From the NCBI GenBank assembly GCA_914767715.1, contig OU612066.1, forward strand, positions 3,413,001 to 3,477,000: DNA of 64,000 nucleotides, given 5' to 3'. The position numbers and the translations under genes were made by a program. The notes below the pieces were generated by a model. It worked only from the letters and a program-made list of their open reading frames with translations, searched no databases and was not told the DNA's origin. Shown piece by piece: positions 22,375-34,831 of this stretch. Within the stretch, counting starts at the first letter, position 1, and every line of letters starts with the position of its first letter. This stretch comes from Membranipora membranacea (lineage: Eukaryota > Bryozoa > Gymnolaemata > Cheilostomatida > Membraniporidae).

Positions 22375-25300
22375 ATGTGGTTAGTGGCTAGTAAGCTGTA
22401 TTTGAGCGTGCTCTTTTGCAGCGGCCTTGTAGCTTCGCTCTGTCCACCAGGCTCACATAACACTCGATATTATCGCAGCCGCTGCTCATCTTATGATAAT
22501 GCACTGTTGAAGGTCAGTAGCTGTGCATTTTTTACCTTGACACGACTCGCTATCTGCTGGAGAGAGATATGTCTATACCGTTTCTGTTATTGATTGCATC
22601 CTTAGAGTTTGAATGGTAGATTACGGTATCTTGGCGGACCTTGGCATCAAAGAGTTGACTTCTTACTGATGCTCGCAGAAGGAGCATCATAATCATTCAC
22701 CTGTGGCTGTTTGCTCCTTTTTACATTTTGCATCAACTTTATAACCTCCTAGGTCTTTGTGTTACCTTACTAATGTGAATTGTGATTGTGAATTCTTGTT
22801 CAGACAGTGGCATTTAGTTTTCTCTTTGTGGGTGTAACTGATCTAGAATGCGCTGGTACCTAATTCTGTCCACAGAGCATTCACTTCATACCAATTATTG
22901 CTACTACAAACGAAATAATTACTAAGAAAATTTGATATTTGGTGGTTTTTGCTGGCAATCATGGTAACCATTGCCATTAGCCAATTTTTCTGCGCAAACA
23001 CATTATATTTTGCAATGATGTTGCATATAAGAAAGTATCGTAATCTTGGAGCGAAAAAACCCTTGGATAGTTAGAAGATGCTGATCTTTGTTGCGTAATA
23101 ATGAATACTCTTTGTTTCAGACATGGGATGAAGCTAACCAGTATTGCACGGAGAGGAAGGGGAGATTACTACGACTGGAGACCAGTTCAGTTTTCTCAGG
23201 TTTACGTTACGGTATCCCGTATGTTAGCAATGTCTCTCCAGATACACCTGCAGTGTGGATCGGAGGCTTTACAACTAACTATACAATGCTACCCAATCCT
23301 CCACCTACAACTGTGCCTACCATCACTACTGACACGAGCGGGAACAGTACCAACGGCACAAGCAGTGATGTCTTCAACCCATTTAGACTAGACTCTGCAG
23401 CTGACTGGTTTTGGACTAATGGTTCAAGCGGACCAAGCTCAGGTATGACAGTTAAACCTTGTTTAGTGTATATATTTCACTTACATCAACTCAAGCACAT
23501 GCGTTGAAAGTTATCTTGATACAGTACCTGCATTTGTAATTGCTTCCCCTAGCTGGTTGCGGTTGTCAGCACAATGGGTGCAAACCCGGAAGGCAGGCAG
23601 ACTGGATCAAACTTGAAATAGCAGTTTTCATGACAGCATCAAACTTGATTGATTTATTGATTGTGTTACTATCACTAACTGTAAGAAATGCGAGATAAAG
23701 GTTGCTGGTACACATACTCTCCTAAAAAGTAATGAAGTTCCCTTGCATGCAAAAATGGGTCAAAAAATAGTAACTCATGACTGTCTTGTCTCATTTCTTT
23801 GGTCCCCCTGCTATGGGGGGGGGGGGAGGGGGTTGTTGCATAATTACTGTGGTGAGTTAGATATATCTACAATGGAACAAATCAATGTATTTCTTGCAGG
23901 CCTCACAGGCGCTGATCACGCAGATGATGAATACATGAATCATAACTTAGCGACAAATGGTACTGGACCCTGCCTCGGTGCCGACAGATACAGATTCTAC
24001 CCACAAAACTGCAGCACTAGAGCAAAGTTTGTATGTGAATGTAAGTCTTTACAAAATGATCTTGACGCTTAACCACATACTGATTGCTGATTACTGATCT
24101 GTGTATGAAGTCGAGACTAACTGTGTCGGGTACTCCATACTTAAATTAATCCCAGAACAAATATTTTGTGGTTATTATTGAGTGACTTGCCGTTGTACTT
24201 TAAAGTGCATTGGCTAGATAGACGTGTTTGCCTCATTGTTGGTCAAACCGCATAAGATTTTCTTTAGGGGGAGTGGGCTGTGTGTCCTTTTGTTTTTTAG
24301 ATAAGGATCGGGATAGTTTCCTTGCTTTAAATGGCGCCAATAATTTCCATGAAATGTTATTTCGTAGATTTTAAGCATAATTATTATTGGCTGTTCTTGT
24401 TGGCTCAATCACACCCATTTCAGCGCAATCACGATTTGAATTTTAGTCCACTTCCTCAATTCCTTATTTGCAATAATCTTGGGTTTGGTAAAAAAATGGG
24501 TGGCATGAGTACTATAACATGATGCAATGGTGACTGCTGACTGTTGAAATTGGAAACAAGCAAGTTTGGACGTTGCACTACAGCGACATACATACAGCGT
24601 ACTTAAAATTGTATTGAGAAAAGTAATTCATGATAAATATCTGAAGAAAGTATCAATGGACGAACAAATAAAAGAATGAGTAAAACCATGTTTTGAAAAC
24701 GAAGCAGGAGAAACTGTGCTCTGAAAAGTACAAGCAGTGTTTTCTGTTCAGTGTGAGAAATAGCGTGCATAGTATAGAGTGTATAGTATAGTATAGCGTG
24801 TATAGTATAGCGTGTATAGTATAGCGTGTATAGTATAGCGTGTATAGTATAGCGTGTATAGTATAGCGTGTATAGTATAGTATAGTATAGTATAGTATAG
24901 CGTGTATAGTATAGCGAGTATAGTATAGTATAGTACAGGTCAAATATGAGACTGATGCAGTCTTCAAGTCCTATGTTCTTAATAATGAAGTATGTGAGTT
25001 ATTAGAGAGTTTGATTTTAACTGTCACATTAGCTGTCATAAATCTGCTGTTCAAATACTTGATTGCTCTGTTCACAGATAACTGCACACAAAACATAACG
25101 TCAAGCAATGCTACAACAATCCATTCTCCCAATTACCCTGGCAGCTATCCTCCTAGTGTGTTTTGTGAGTGGTACATAGATGTGCAGCAGGGGCGTGCTA
25201 TCCTCGAGTTCGGAAGATTCCATCTAGAAGGAAGCTGCTCATATGATTCTCTCAAGGTGAGACAATACCTAATTTTAAATTATATTAAAACCGAAATAGA

Positions 25301-28300
25301 TTATGATTCTTGGGGGGGGGGGGGGTGCAAGAGTCTGCGTGTTGTGTCTTGACGATATGAGGTATATTTGGAGAGAGCTTGGGAGTTGGGTAGAATGAAT
25401 GTCAATGAGGGAGAGAGAGAGAACTAATGGAATTGCTGCCTTTTACTTCCTGATCCCAAAATAACAACTGACAATAGTCAGACCTACATAACAATGTTAC
25501 ATGCTCATTAGCAGGCATTATCAACATATTAAGGCTATTTAAGCAATCCATGGAAGTAACCTGCATATTACTTTTTATTAAATCTATCTACTAGTTATGA
25601 GGGTCTGACATTCCTTTATAATGATGAAGGCTTAATAAAGCTGTCAATATCCAGATATAACTATCCTAGAGGAGAGAGTAATAGATCGAGATTAGTTGAG
25701 CTAGTTGCCAGGTGCCTTAGTGTGGGCGAGCGCAGTTCTTTATTTTATCTAGCAAGGTTGGGAGGTTATATAAAGTAAAGGCGAGTGCAAATTTTAGCTA
25801 GCTATAATTTCAATTTATTCAATCCTGCATGAAAAGGCAAACTATTTCTCCTGCAAATGCATTACGAGTACATACTTATAGTAGTGTTTACTGTGGTGCT
25901 TTGTTATTCAAAAAATATGGGAGGGAATTGAAAGGGCTGGTAGTATAAGTTAATAACATTATAAATGTACACTGTATTGTTTTATTGTGTAAACAGAAGC
26001 GTAAGATGATATATCTCAATGTTATCATTACACTTAATAACTGGATTATATTACTGATAGGTTAATATATTAATAAACATAAAGTCTCCTATAGCTGTAA
26101 TAGTACATATACACAAAAGTAAACATGTTCCTCTTCACTTTGTATTTCCTGGACCTGCATGGGAGCTCTGGTTCTTGTCGTATAATTGTATCATTATTGA
26201 TCCGGAGTTATCTGCACATTTTGTTACATAAAAAACAGCTGAATGGAATTGATGAACACTTGTATGCATCTCCATTCACCATATCTAATTCTCACTAAAA
26301 TACTGAAGCCAGCCATTAGAACTTCATTGAGGTTTAACTGAATGAATAAGCTAAAGCAGTTAAAGTGCTGTACCAATATTGGAAAGTTGTAGACAATCAG
26401 AGAATTGGTTTTGTTACAGATTTATGAGAAGAAAGGAGACAGTAACTACCTGAGTATGCAATGTGGTACCTCAGTACCAGGTCGTATAGTCAGCAATTCT
26501 AGTACTATGTACATCGCTTTCTCTACTGACGGCTCAGGACAGTATCCAGGCTTCACAGGAACTGTACGTAGCTCAACAGGTCAGTACCTACCATAGACTA
26601 CCTGGTACAAAATCTCAAGATATCTATTTCATATGTTCAAAGTTCATCTTTTGTTTATACATGTGATGCACAAGGAAGATCAGTAGGTCAGCCAAGGAGT
26701 ACTCTTTGGGTCAGCCATCTTACAGACTTAAATTATTGTCACTGACACATAATGGCAGTTGTTGGTGTTTGCGATGACATTTATTGTCAATCAACAGCCA
26801 CTAAGAAATGATGAAATTTAGACCGCTGATAATAGTGACAAATTTTAATTAATTTTAATATGAACTTTATTGCTATTCAAGACCCCTTTCGGGGTAAATG
26901 TGAATATGCTTACAGTAGAATAAGAATTATCACATCTATTCAGCGCACTCCTGTACAAGGTAGAAGTGTGCAAGCTAGGCTATTGTCCGGAGAGCCCACC
27001 TCCTTTAGCAGCATTGATAGTGACCGAGATTCGAACGTGCAACTCTCAGATTGAGAAGCTCGAATCCTAACCACTACGCCACCCTTTATATCTAAGTCAT
27101 AACCCATATCACCCTTAAAACATAGTTACACTTATGGGATGCGTATAGTCTGTGCCCCCAGCCAACTACCCATCCGACGACTTCCCCCCCCCCCGGCCAG
27201 GAAAGTATAGTCCCTCACTATGTATTTAATTTCAATACCGCCACAAAATTCATCATGACCTTTTTTGTGTGATTGAAGCTTATTATTGCGGCACAGGCAT
27301 TGCAAGAGTTTATAGTTCATACATCACTACATGTTGGAAGAAGTCGAGTCTTTTTGATGATGCCTCTTCTTTGAATAATTTAATAATTTAATTTTCATTT
27401 TAATGTTTATTTTTTTCTGTGATATGCAGTGGCGGTGGTGATGACTTACAATGACACACACGGGCTCATAACTACACCAGATTATCCGGATATCTACGAG
27501 GCTGATTCTAGCTTCTATTGGCTCATCAACACAGGAGGAGTTATCAACCTCCTGTTTACTGACTTTGACCTGCAGTCCAGCACCAACTGTGCTAATGACT
27601 TCCTGCAGGTACGCTCTCCCTTAATGGTTGGATTATTCTGCTCAACTAGTTTTTTGAATGATCTTGAAAGTCTGTGTGTCCTAACTTCTTTCTAACAACA
27701 AAATTTATCTTAGTGCAGCTGCTCTCCTAGAACAAGTTGGTTCCCTCTGTGGTGGTGGTTGAGTGATGTTGCAAAAGTCGGGTATCGAGGTGGCTTGATA
27801 CACAGCTTGTTAGGTATTCAACTTATTCTAGGCCTCTCTCTGGCAAGTTACGGAAAGATTTAATATTTCAATTGTGGGATGGGGACATCTCTAGTTCAGG
27901 CACATCCTCCATATGATGTTAACGTAAATAACCTGAAGTAATTGATGCACATTTAATTTCAATCAATAATTGTAATTTGTGCTGTAGGTTAGGGAAGGGT
28001 CACAAACAGGCAGAGTAGTCGGCACATATTGTGGTAATAATCTACCTGCTAACATAAGCAGTCAGACTGGTGTACTGTTTCTCAACTTTACAACTGATGG
28101 GTCGATTCAGATGACTGGCTTCAGAGCCATATACTGGAGCTCATCATGTAAGTTTGCAGTATTATAGCCTTTGCTCACCCTCCTCACTTTACTCAGGGAA
28201 GGTGGGATGTCCCACCCCACCCTCTCTGCTTTACTGGAGGTAAATATACCATATGTCATGAAGTTGCTTCCCCATGCGAAGATATCATCCAACTCCTGAT

Positions 28301-31300
28301 ATCCTGCTAATAGATAGTCTAGAATAATTTGTTCTAAATATGTTGCAGTGCCTTGCTTCAAGATAGTGAATCACGGGTTTGGAGTGCTGACCACCCCTAA
28401 TTACCCATCAGCGTACACTGACGGTGAATGTGTCTGGTATGTTGATGTCGGAGAAGGTATAGCTAAGATTGCCATAGATCGTATCAACACCACTTCTTAC
28501 AGCTCCTCTTGCAGTGTCTCTCAGATAGAGGTAATCTCGGCAGCATATCCACTCAAGGAGCCCCTCTAACTCCTTGGTCCACTGCAGTGCCGTCTTTTCT
28601 CTTTATGTGTATGAGGCTGCCCAGATTTGATTGTGTTGTGTTTCATGATGAGCTTGATGTTACATTGAACACACATTGCACTAAAATGTTGGACCATCAT
28701 GACATCAAGCATTCCTTCTATCCGTTTATTTTACATCTAATACAATGGTGTAGTTTGCCGTTCATGCGATGTTGTGGCTATGTTCAATACAATGGTATAA
28801 TATGCGGTTCATGTGATGTTGTGGGTATATTTTCAGGTTTATGATGCTCGTTTGAGGAGTAGCTCTATATACAGTACCAGTAATAGATTGGGTATCTACT
28901 GCGGTTCTAGCAGACCTTCTAAACTAAGGTCAACATCCAGATTCCTCATGATTAAATTCTCCTCTACCGGAGGTTACAGGTCTTCTGATTTCTCCAAGAT
29001 GAAAGCAACTTTCCGCAGCTCAAGTAGGAACCATAAATTATTATTATTAGGAATTCACCGGCTAACATACAAATATATCAAACCTGGTCTCAATGGCATA
29101 TTTTAAACCTTACTCTATGACTAGTTTAAGCTTCAATATAGTAAGTTTTGTTTGTGAAGATTTTTACAGTCTATAACTCTATTGTAGCCAACTGTTCTCA
29201 GGTGATAGTAGCTACAAATGGTACAGGGGTAGTGACCTCCCCCGACTACCCAAGCTATTATGACCCTTACACTAACTGTACATGGTTGATAGATGTGAGA
29301 GCTGGGAACCTCACTCTCAAATTCAATACATTCTCGCTGCAATCTCACTCAACATGCTTTTACGATAAGTTTGAAGTAAGTCCAAGATACTTGTCTTTAG
29401 ACATTCAGCCACAGCTGTCAGACTAGTCAGTCGTCAAGACAGAACTTGATAAAGTCATGTAGTATCTGAACTAAAGACACAACCACTTATTAGTCAGTTC
29501 ACATGACTTTGTGTTCAGAGTTGAGCTGCATTTACACTGCAGGTTTTTCCATAAGACGTCTTCTTCAGATTTTCCTGTCAGATTCTTCCTTTTCTCTAAG
29601 CTATCAATCGATTTGGTTGCTCTCGATAATAGCTAAAATAAAAAAAAAATCTAATCAAACAATCCGACAGAAAATCTGCAGTGTAAACGCAGCGTTATTA
29701 TTATTTTGCACTATAGATATGACTTTTATCAAGGTGGTAAGTTTGCATTAAGTTGGGCATGTCACAATCTTTTAAAATGTTCAACGGAATTTTGTTACTA
29801 TTCCTCTTGTTTAAGGCTTATGATGGTAATAGCTTGGGAAATGCAAGTCTTGGTTCGTTTTGTGGATATAACAATCCCCCTCAGATTAAGACATCGGGCA
29901 GGTATCTCCTTCTACATATGACATCTGATGGTACAACATCAAGTCGTGGATTCTCTGCTGAATTCTGGAGCTCATGTAAGTCTGTCTGCCTGTCTGTCAG
30001 TATGTATGCATGTCTGTCTGTATGTAAGTATGTCTGTTGTCTGTAAATGTTTGTTCAAGGAGTACTCCTAGTCCTTGATATGTTGTAACACTGTTGCAGC
30101 ATCACTCATCGATTGGAGGTGAGGAGTTGCTCTACATTACATTTCCTAATTTAATTCCTTCGAAAGTTGATTTACTTGGTGGGTCGAAATTAGAGCCTAA
30201 ATGGAAATAATATAATCGGTATAAATTAATTTGTGAACTAAGATTCCGTCAATTGTGATCAATATATATATATATATGTGTGTATATTAATTATTGTAAT
30301 GGAGTGTATCTATCTTGTAGCTGTGAATTGTACTCACTGGGGTATAACCAATGTTGTGACTAAGATTTTCAACGGCACTTGTTTTGGCTTTCTGAAGTCT
30401 TCCAAATCATGGACAAATGCGAGAACTTTCTGCGAACAGAGAAACTCTTCCCTTGTAAGGTTTGAGACTGAAGCAAAGTTCAATGCCATTAAAGAGTGGG
30501 TGTTCGGTGAGTTGGGCTACACAGCAGTATGGACAGCAGGCTACAGAAGAACCGTAGGAACTTCTAACTGGTTCTGGAGCACACTGCATGGAGGTTAGTT
30601 TTAGCTAGCTAATAATTGGTGACTACCATTTCATCTAGATGCAGCCTGATTCATACTCCGTTCATCTATCGTTATTTACTCTATATATTTTTCTTTATTG
30701 CTCCGTCCTGCCAAAAACTGATCTCATCAATGTTTCTTCTCAGATCAACATATCAAGGATGGAAATGAAAATTCCCTGTGGAGCAGCTACAAACCTACTA
30801 ATAGCACCAACTATGTGTACATGAGTATTGCCGGACTGAATGATGTACCAGGTTACAGCAGCTATTATACACTTTGTGAAGGTAAGACAACACTATGCTT
30901 AGATACAACACGCAGTCAAATACAACATAAATCAAATTCTAATTTACTTAAATTTGATTCGTTCTTGCTTGATTTTCTGCATTACTTGCATGTGATGGGC
31001 GCGCTTGTTGAATGCCCTCACCATATACTGCTTTGTCTTTATCTCACTTACCTTCACATATTCATGCTATTTTTTTTAGAGCACATACCAGTGCTTCTAC
31101 CTGGTGAGGTGACTGACAGACCACTCAGGAGCTGTTCGCCACCACCTAATATAAAGGCAGGATTCTACAGCCCGCCTAATGTTAACTATGAGGATGGAGC
31201 CAATGTTACGTTTTCGTGTGATAATTACTATAATCTGACAGGAAACGCCACTATAACATGTCGTAGGGGGCTGTGGCACCCTCATGTTCCTGTGTGCAGG

Positions 31301-33586
31301 CCTCAACATAGCTGTGAGTGATTGGTACTATAATTAACATCTAGTAAGGAGTACCTTTAATCATACATATAATGTAACAAGTATATTTCTGATTTGATCC
31401 TGAGAATATTTCTCAGTGTAATGTGAGGACAGACAGCATATCTGAGTATTAGTCACGTAATAAGTCAGCTGACCTCTGGTTAGGCAGCCTGCCAGTTATT
31501 GGAGCATTGCAATCCGATGAAAGTCTGAACACAAACATGCAAAATCATTCAAAAAAGAATGTTGGTATTCAAATTTGGCATTATTGGCTGTGCTGACTAA
31601 AGCATGGTACATGTAGCTTCAGTTACCTAACAATGATCATGGGAAATTTGTCTTTGTCTCTATGCCCAACCAAAATAAGTTAAGTCATGTTTTTTTCTTT
31701 CTTACAATTTGGAAAAATGGTGTCTTCCTCCAACTTTCACCGAAAATGAGTGTTTGATAATGTAATGTCACTAACTCGCATTGCAGCCTTCTGAGCACTT
31801 AGACTATGATGCCGTATATTTCAGTTGCTATATCCCGGAAATTAATAGAGAATCCAAATTCTTTTTGCCGTTTGTTGATATTTATCAAACTTTATTTGGT
31901 CTGTAAAATCTCCGATCAGCCTATATTATGGATTTATCGTGCTCGAAATTATCATCTCAAACATTCATTTCTATGGACAATTTCACCTGATCCAAAATAG
32001 ACCTCTCAGAATTATTTAAAAGTTCCTTCTTGAAGTGATTTCACCAAAATTGTACAGATTTAGAAATAATGCCTGTCATGTGGATCTTTTATTGGCCTCC
32101 ACAGAACTAACTTTGATGATGATCTAAAATCTGTGGGATATTTAAATTTCCGCTTTGTTGGTCAAACAACAGAGCTAGCTTCTGGAGAGGGAGTGGTCGC
32201 CCACTGCTTCCCGCTGGTATGAACCTCTGGTACAGATTCCTAAGGATGAGATTTGTGTCCTTTGTCCTCAGTCATTCCCTGGGGAAAGAAGCTATCAATA
32301 AAGTGTTGGCAACACTATTTAATGCTTGCCACGGGATTCCTGGACTCGTGCATTGAACCGGCAACCGATTAAAAAGACCAGGATCAGAATTAGGATAAAT
32401 CTGTCAGACATTGCTTCCACATGGTATTGGAGCTTATTGATTCCCCTTTAAATTTTAGTCAGACGTCGCACAACACCTTCTCCTACACCAGCTGACTGCC
32501 GACCGCCCCCTTCTATCCACTATGGCTCCTTCGTACCATCCTCCACCTCATACACTCACGGCAGTACGATAACTGTGACCTGCTCACCGGGATATAAACT
32601 TCAGGGCGATGGCTCACTGGTGTGCTTCGATTCTCACTGGCAGGGATTCCTCTCTGCCTGTGTTAAAGGTAGGCATAGCCTTTAAAATAGGTCAGATATT
32701 GATTGACGAGTTAGGTAAGCAAAACTCACTCCTTCGCATATAACAGCCTATGTGATCAGCTTAAGAATATGCATATGTTTATCGATAATTATGAGGTTGT
32801 CCCGCATAACCAAAATCGGCCTCTCGGCCTAAAAGTATCGTTGCACACTTCGAAAAATAGAAAGTTTCAGTTTAATAGACTATTATGTTCTGATCATGTC
32901 ATTTTTATAACAGAGGGTGGTAAAGATGATGGCGACAACGGCAATGATGACAGAAAAGGTAATGATGGTAAGAATATACATAATGTTAATAAGAATCACT
33001 CTATTCTTTATTCGACTTAACGGTATTTTTCAGGATTATGGTCACTTAGGTAAATAATTTCCTTGGTATGCTCATATGGAGAATATGTTTGTCCCAATAT
33101 AATTTTGGAGATGTCCTGGTCTGATATTATTGAGATATTGTTTTAGCAGCGACATCAGCTCAGAAGCAAAACCAAGGGGCCGGCTCCAGTCCAAAAGGAA
33201 ATAAGGGACTAGTGGCGGGAACTGTCAGTGTTATCATTATACTTCTGGTTGTAATCGTAGCTTTAGTCGTCCGCGAAGTTTTGCAGAGAAAGTAAGTCAA
33301 TTAAAAGCATCGGTTTGTACTACAGTTGTTTGTTAATACGAGGCGAGAAGACAACTCAGAAATATCTTTTGATAATGCAAATTGATACAAAATAAGTTAA
33401 AATAATATTGCAAAAGTTCATGATGCACGCCTAAAATCGATCTCAAATCTTTTCCCATGAGACAGCTGATGCCAATCTTAAATTTGACATTGAATCCAGT
33501 ACATGACTACTGTAATAAACAAGCCGCATTATGATCTTATTTTCAGGCGCAGAAAGCATGCTCAACTTCTGATGGAGATGGATTAG
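22375..33586 (+). CDS. Receptor paralogue B: CLECT-CUB4-CLECT-CCP2 type I membrane protein
   Basis: Eighteen exons give one 1032-aa frame: 22375-22512, 23121-23442, 23900-24040, 25078-25256, 26420-26579, 27430-27608, 27988-28147, 28349-28530, 28837-29023, 29170-29375, 29816-29975, 30321-30593, 30744-30881, 31080-31313, 32459-32668, 32914-32958, 33147-33291, 33547-33586. In order: signal peptide (1-21), lectin domain 1 (22-200, with a Thr/Pro/Asn-rich loop), CUB1-CUB4 (202-671), lectin domain 2 (673-808), two Sushi domains (827-956), a charged Asp/Lys/Gly linker, a TM helix (993-1013) and a 19-residue cytoplasmic tail rich in Arg/Lys. Neither lectin domain shows EPN/QPD and WND motifs, so classical calcium-dependent sugar binding is doubtful. 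Many Asn-X-Ser/Thr sites occur. The tail has no tyrosine motif, so signalling would need a partner. AATAAA at 33614. Exon 10 could instead start at 29188 (in frame, 6 residues shorter). An innate-recognition or adhesion role is inference from domain content. Confidence 0.9.
24769..24936. repeat. GTGTATAGTATAGC micro/minisatellite
   Basis: About ten imperfect copies of a 14-bp unit GTGTATAGTATAGC mixed with pure TATAG pentamers, in intron 3 of paralogue B. The long minus-strand frame over it is repeat-derived (Tyr/Thr/Ile/Leu periodic) and not a gene. Confidence 0.9.
26866..27086 (-). mobile_element. tRNA-derived SINE
   Basis: Read on the minus strand from 27,086: GGGTGGCGTAGTGGTTAGG (A box) and, about 30 nt on, CGTTCGAATCTCGG (B box, near-consensus GTTCGAATC). 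A body of about 140 bp follows, ending CGAAAGGGGTCTTGAATAGC and AATAAAG. It lies in the intron between CUB1 and CUB2 of paralogue B. The intact Pol III boxes suggest a fairly young copy. Confidence 0.75.
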
Positions 33587-33619
33587 AAAGAACATCCACT
33601 GACATCATTAAGCAATAAA

Positions 33620-34831
33620 CGTGCCATCCACCTCCCAGACCACGGGTACATCTGTACCTGACATCTGTGAATTCATGTTAAGATAATCAATTTTGTTATT
33701 CACTGCGTCACTACTCTAAGCTAGTGACAGCTTTATTTAGTGGAACCATTGACCGCATCAAGCTTGCCAAGAGCATCATATGAGGTCTCTCATACCATTC
33801 ACCTTATACTCCACAATAATAGTTGGCAATCAGTGAGATGTATGATTACTATTTTAATATCAAATATTCTTTTTGCTATACAAAATTTAGCTCATAATTT
33901 TGTATCATTATTATCGATCATCTTCCACATCTATGTTTACCAAACTGTAGAAAGAACAAACTGTTGCATGCGTCTAGCATACCTCAAGTTATATCCCAAA
34001 GATCTAATAAAGCACTCAGAAATCTGAATTCTCTGACTCTACTTCTATAAATATAGCATGATTGCTCAACACAGACATCTGGTACACTGCACATACCGTC
34101 AAGAACTTGTACTTTACTGTTATATTTTACTCCATATTTTCTCGAAATAAAGCACAATGCAATATACTCAGTACCTGATATTCCAGAGAGTGTCATTATA
34201 TTTGAATTACTCTTTTATATTAGTTTCATTTTTTACACCTGTTGAGACAGGGAGGTAGTATAAAAGTTAACACCAGATCGACCTAACCACTAGTCTGGGC
34301 GGACATAGAAGAAACTTAATCTATAGTTTGTTCATTTTTGTCATCCAGTCAACAATTCAACATTTGAGGAGAAAAAACCTCACAATGGATTACAAGACAA
34401 AATATGCAAAATGTATTCGGATATGTAGTTGGGTCTGCAATCGATATTGTCAGTTCGTTCAAGATGTAAGAAATTAGATTTAAAATGCATAATTTCACTC
34501 TCCACATCGAACTCTGCATGCAGGTGCTCTGCTTACTCACACAGCTCAAACTCTAGAAGCGTTAGTTATTGCTATTATCACTTGATCCTAAGAAAGCCAG
34601 AAACTAGCAGTTGCTTGGCCTCAGACTTGTCAATGTCAACATTGTCAAAGTTTCAGGCCGCCATAAAGGGTTTATTTATTTATGTTTGCGCAAGTGTCAC
34701 TCAATGACTATCATAACCCTGTTGTCTGTCAAGATTGAAGATAAGATTTGTAATTACAACTGAGCGCAATGAGACAGTAGTAATCCACATAGGAACTAAA
34801 TACTCAGAACTGACTAAATACTCAGAACACA
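33620..34831. other. Intergenic spacer
   Basis: Between the receptor cluster and the dioxygenase gene. It holds poly(A)-like signals (AATAAA 33614, a second near 34005) and no supported exon. The plus-strand frame at 34429-34707 shows no recognisable feature. Confidence 0.5.

Noticed and set aside
24653-24967. 104-aa minus-strand frame rich in Tyr, Thr, Ile and Leu
   Set aside because: It is produced by the GTGTATAGTATAGC array inside an intron of paralogue B.
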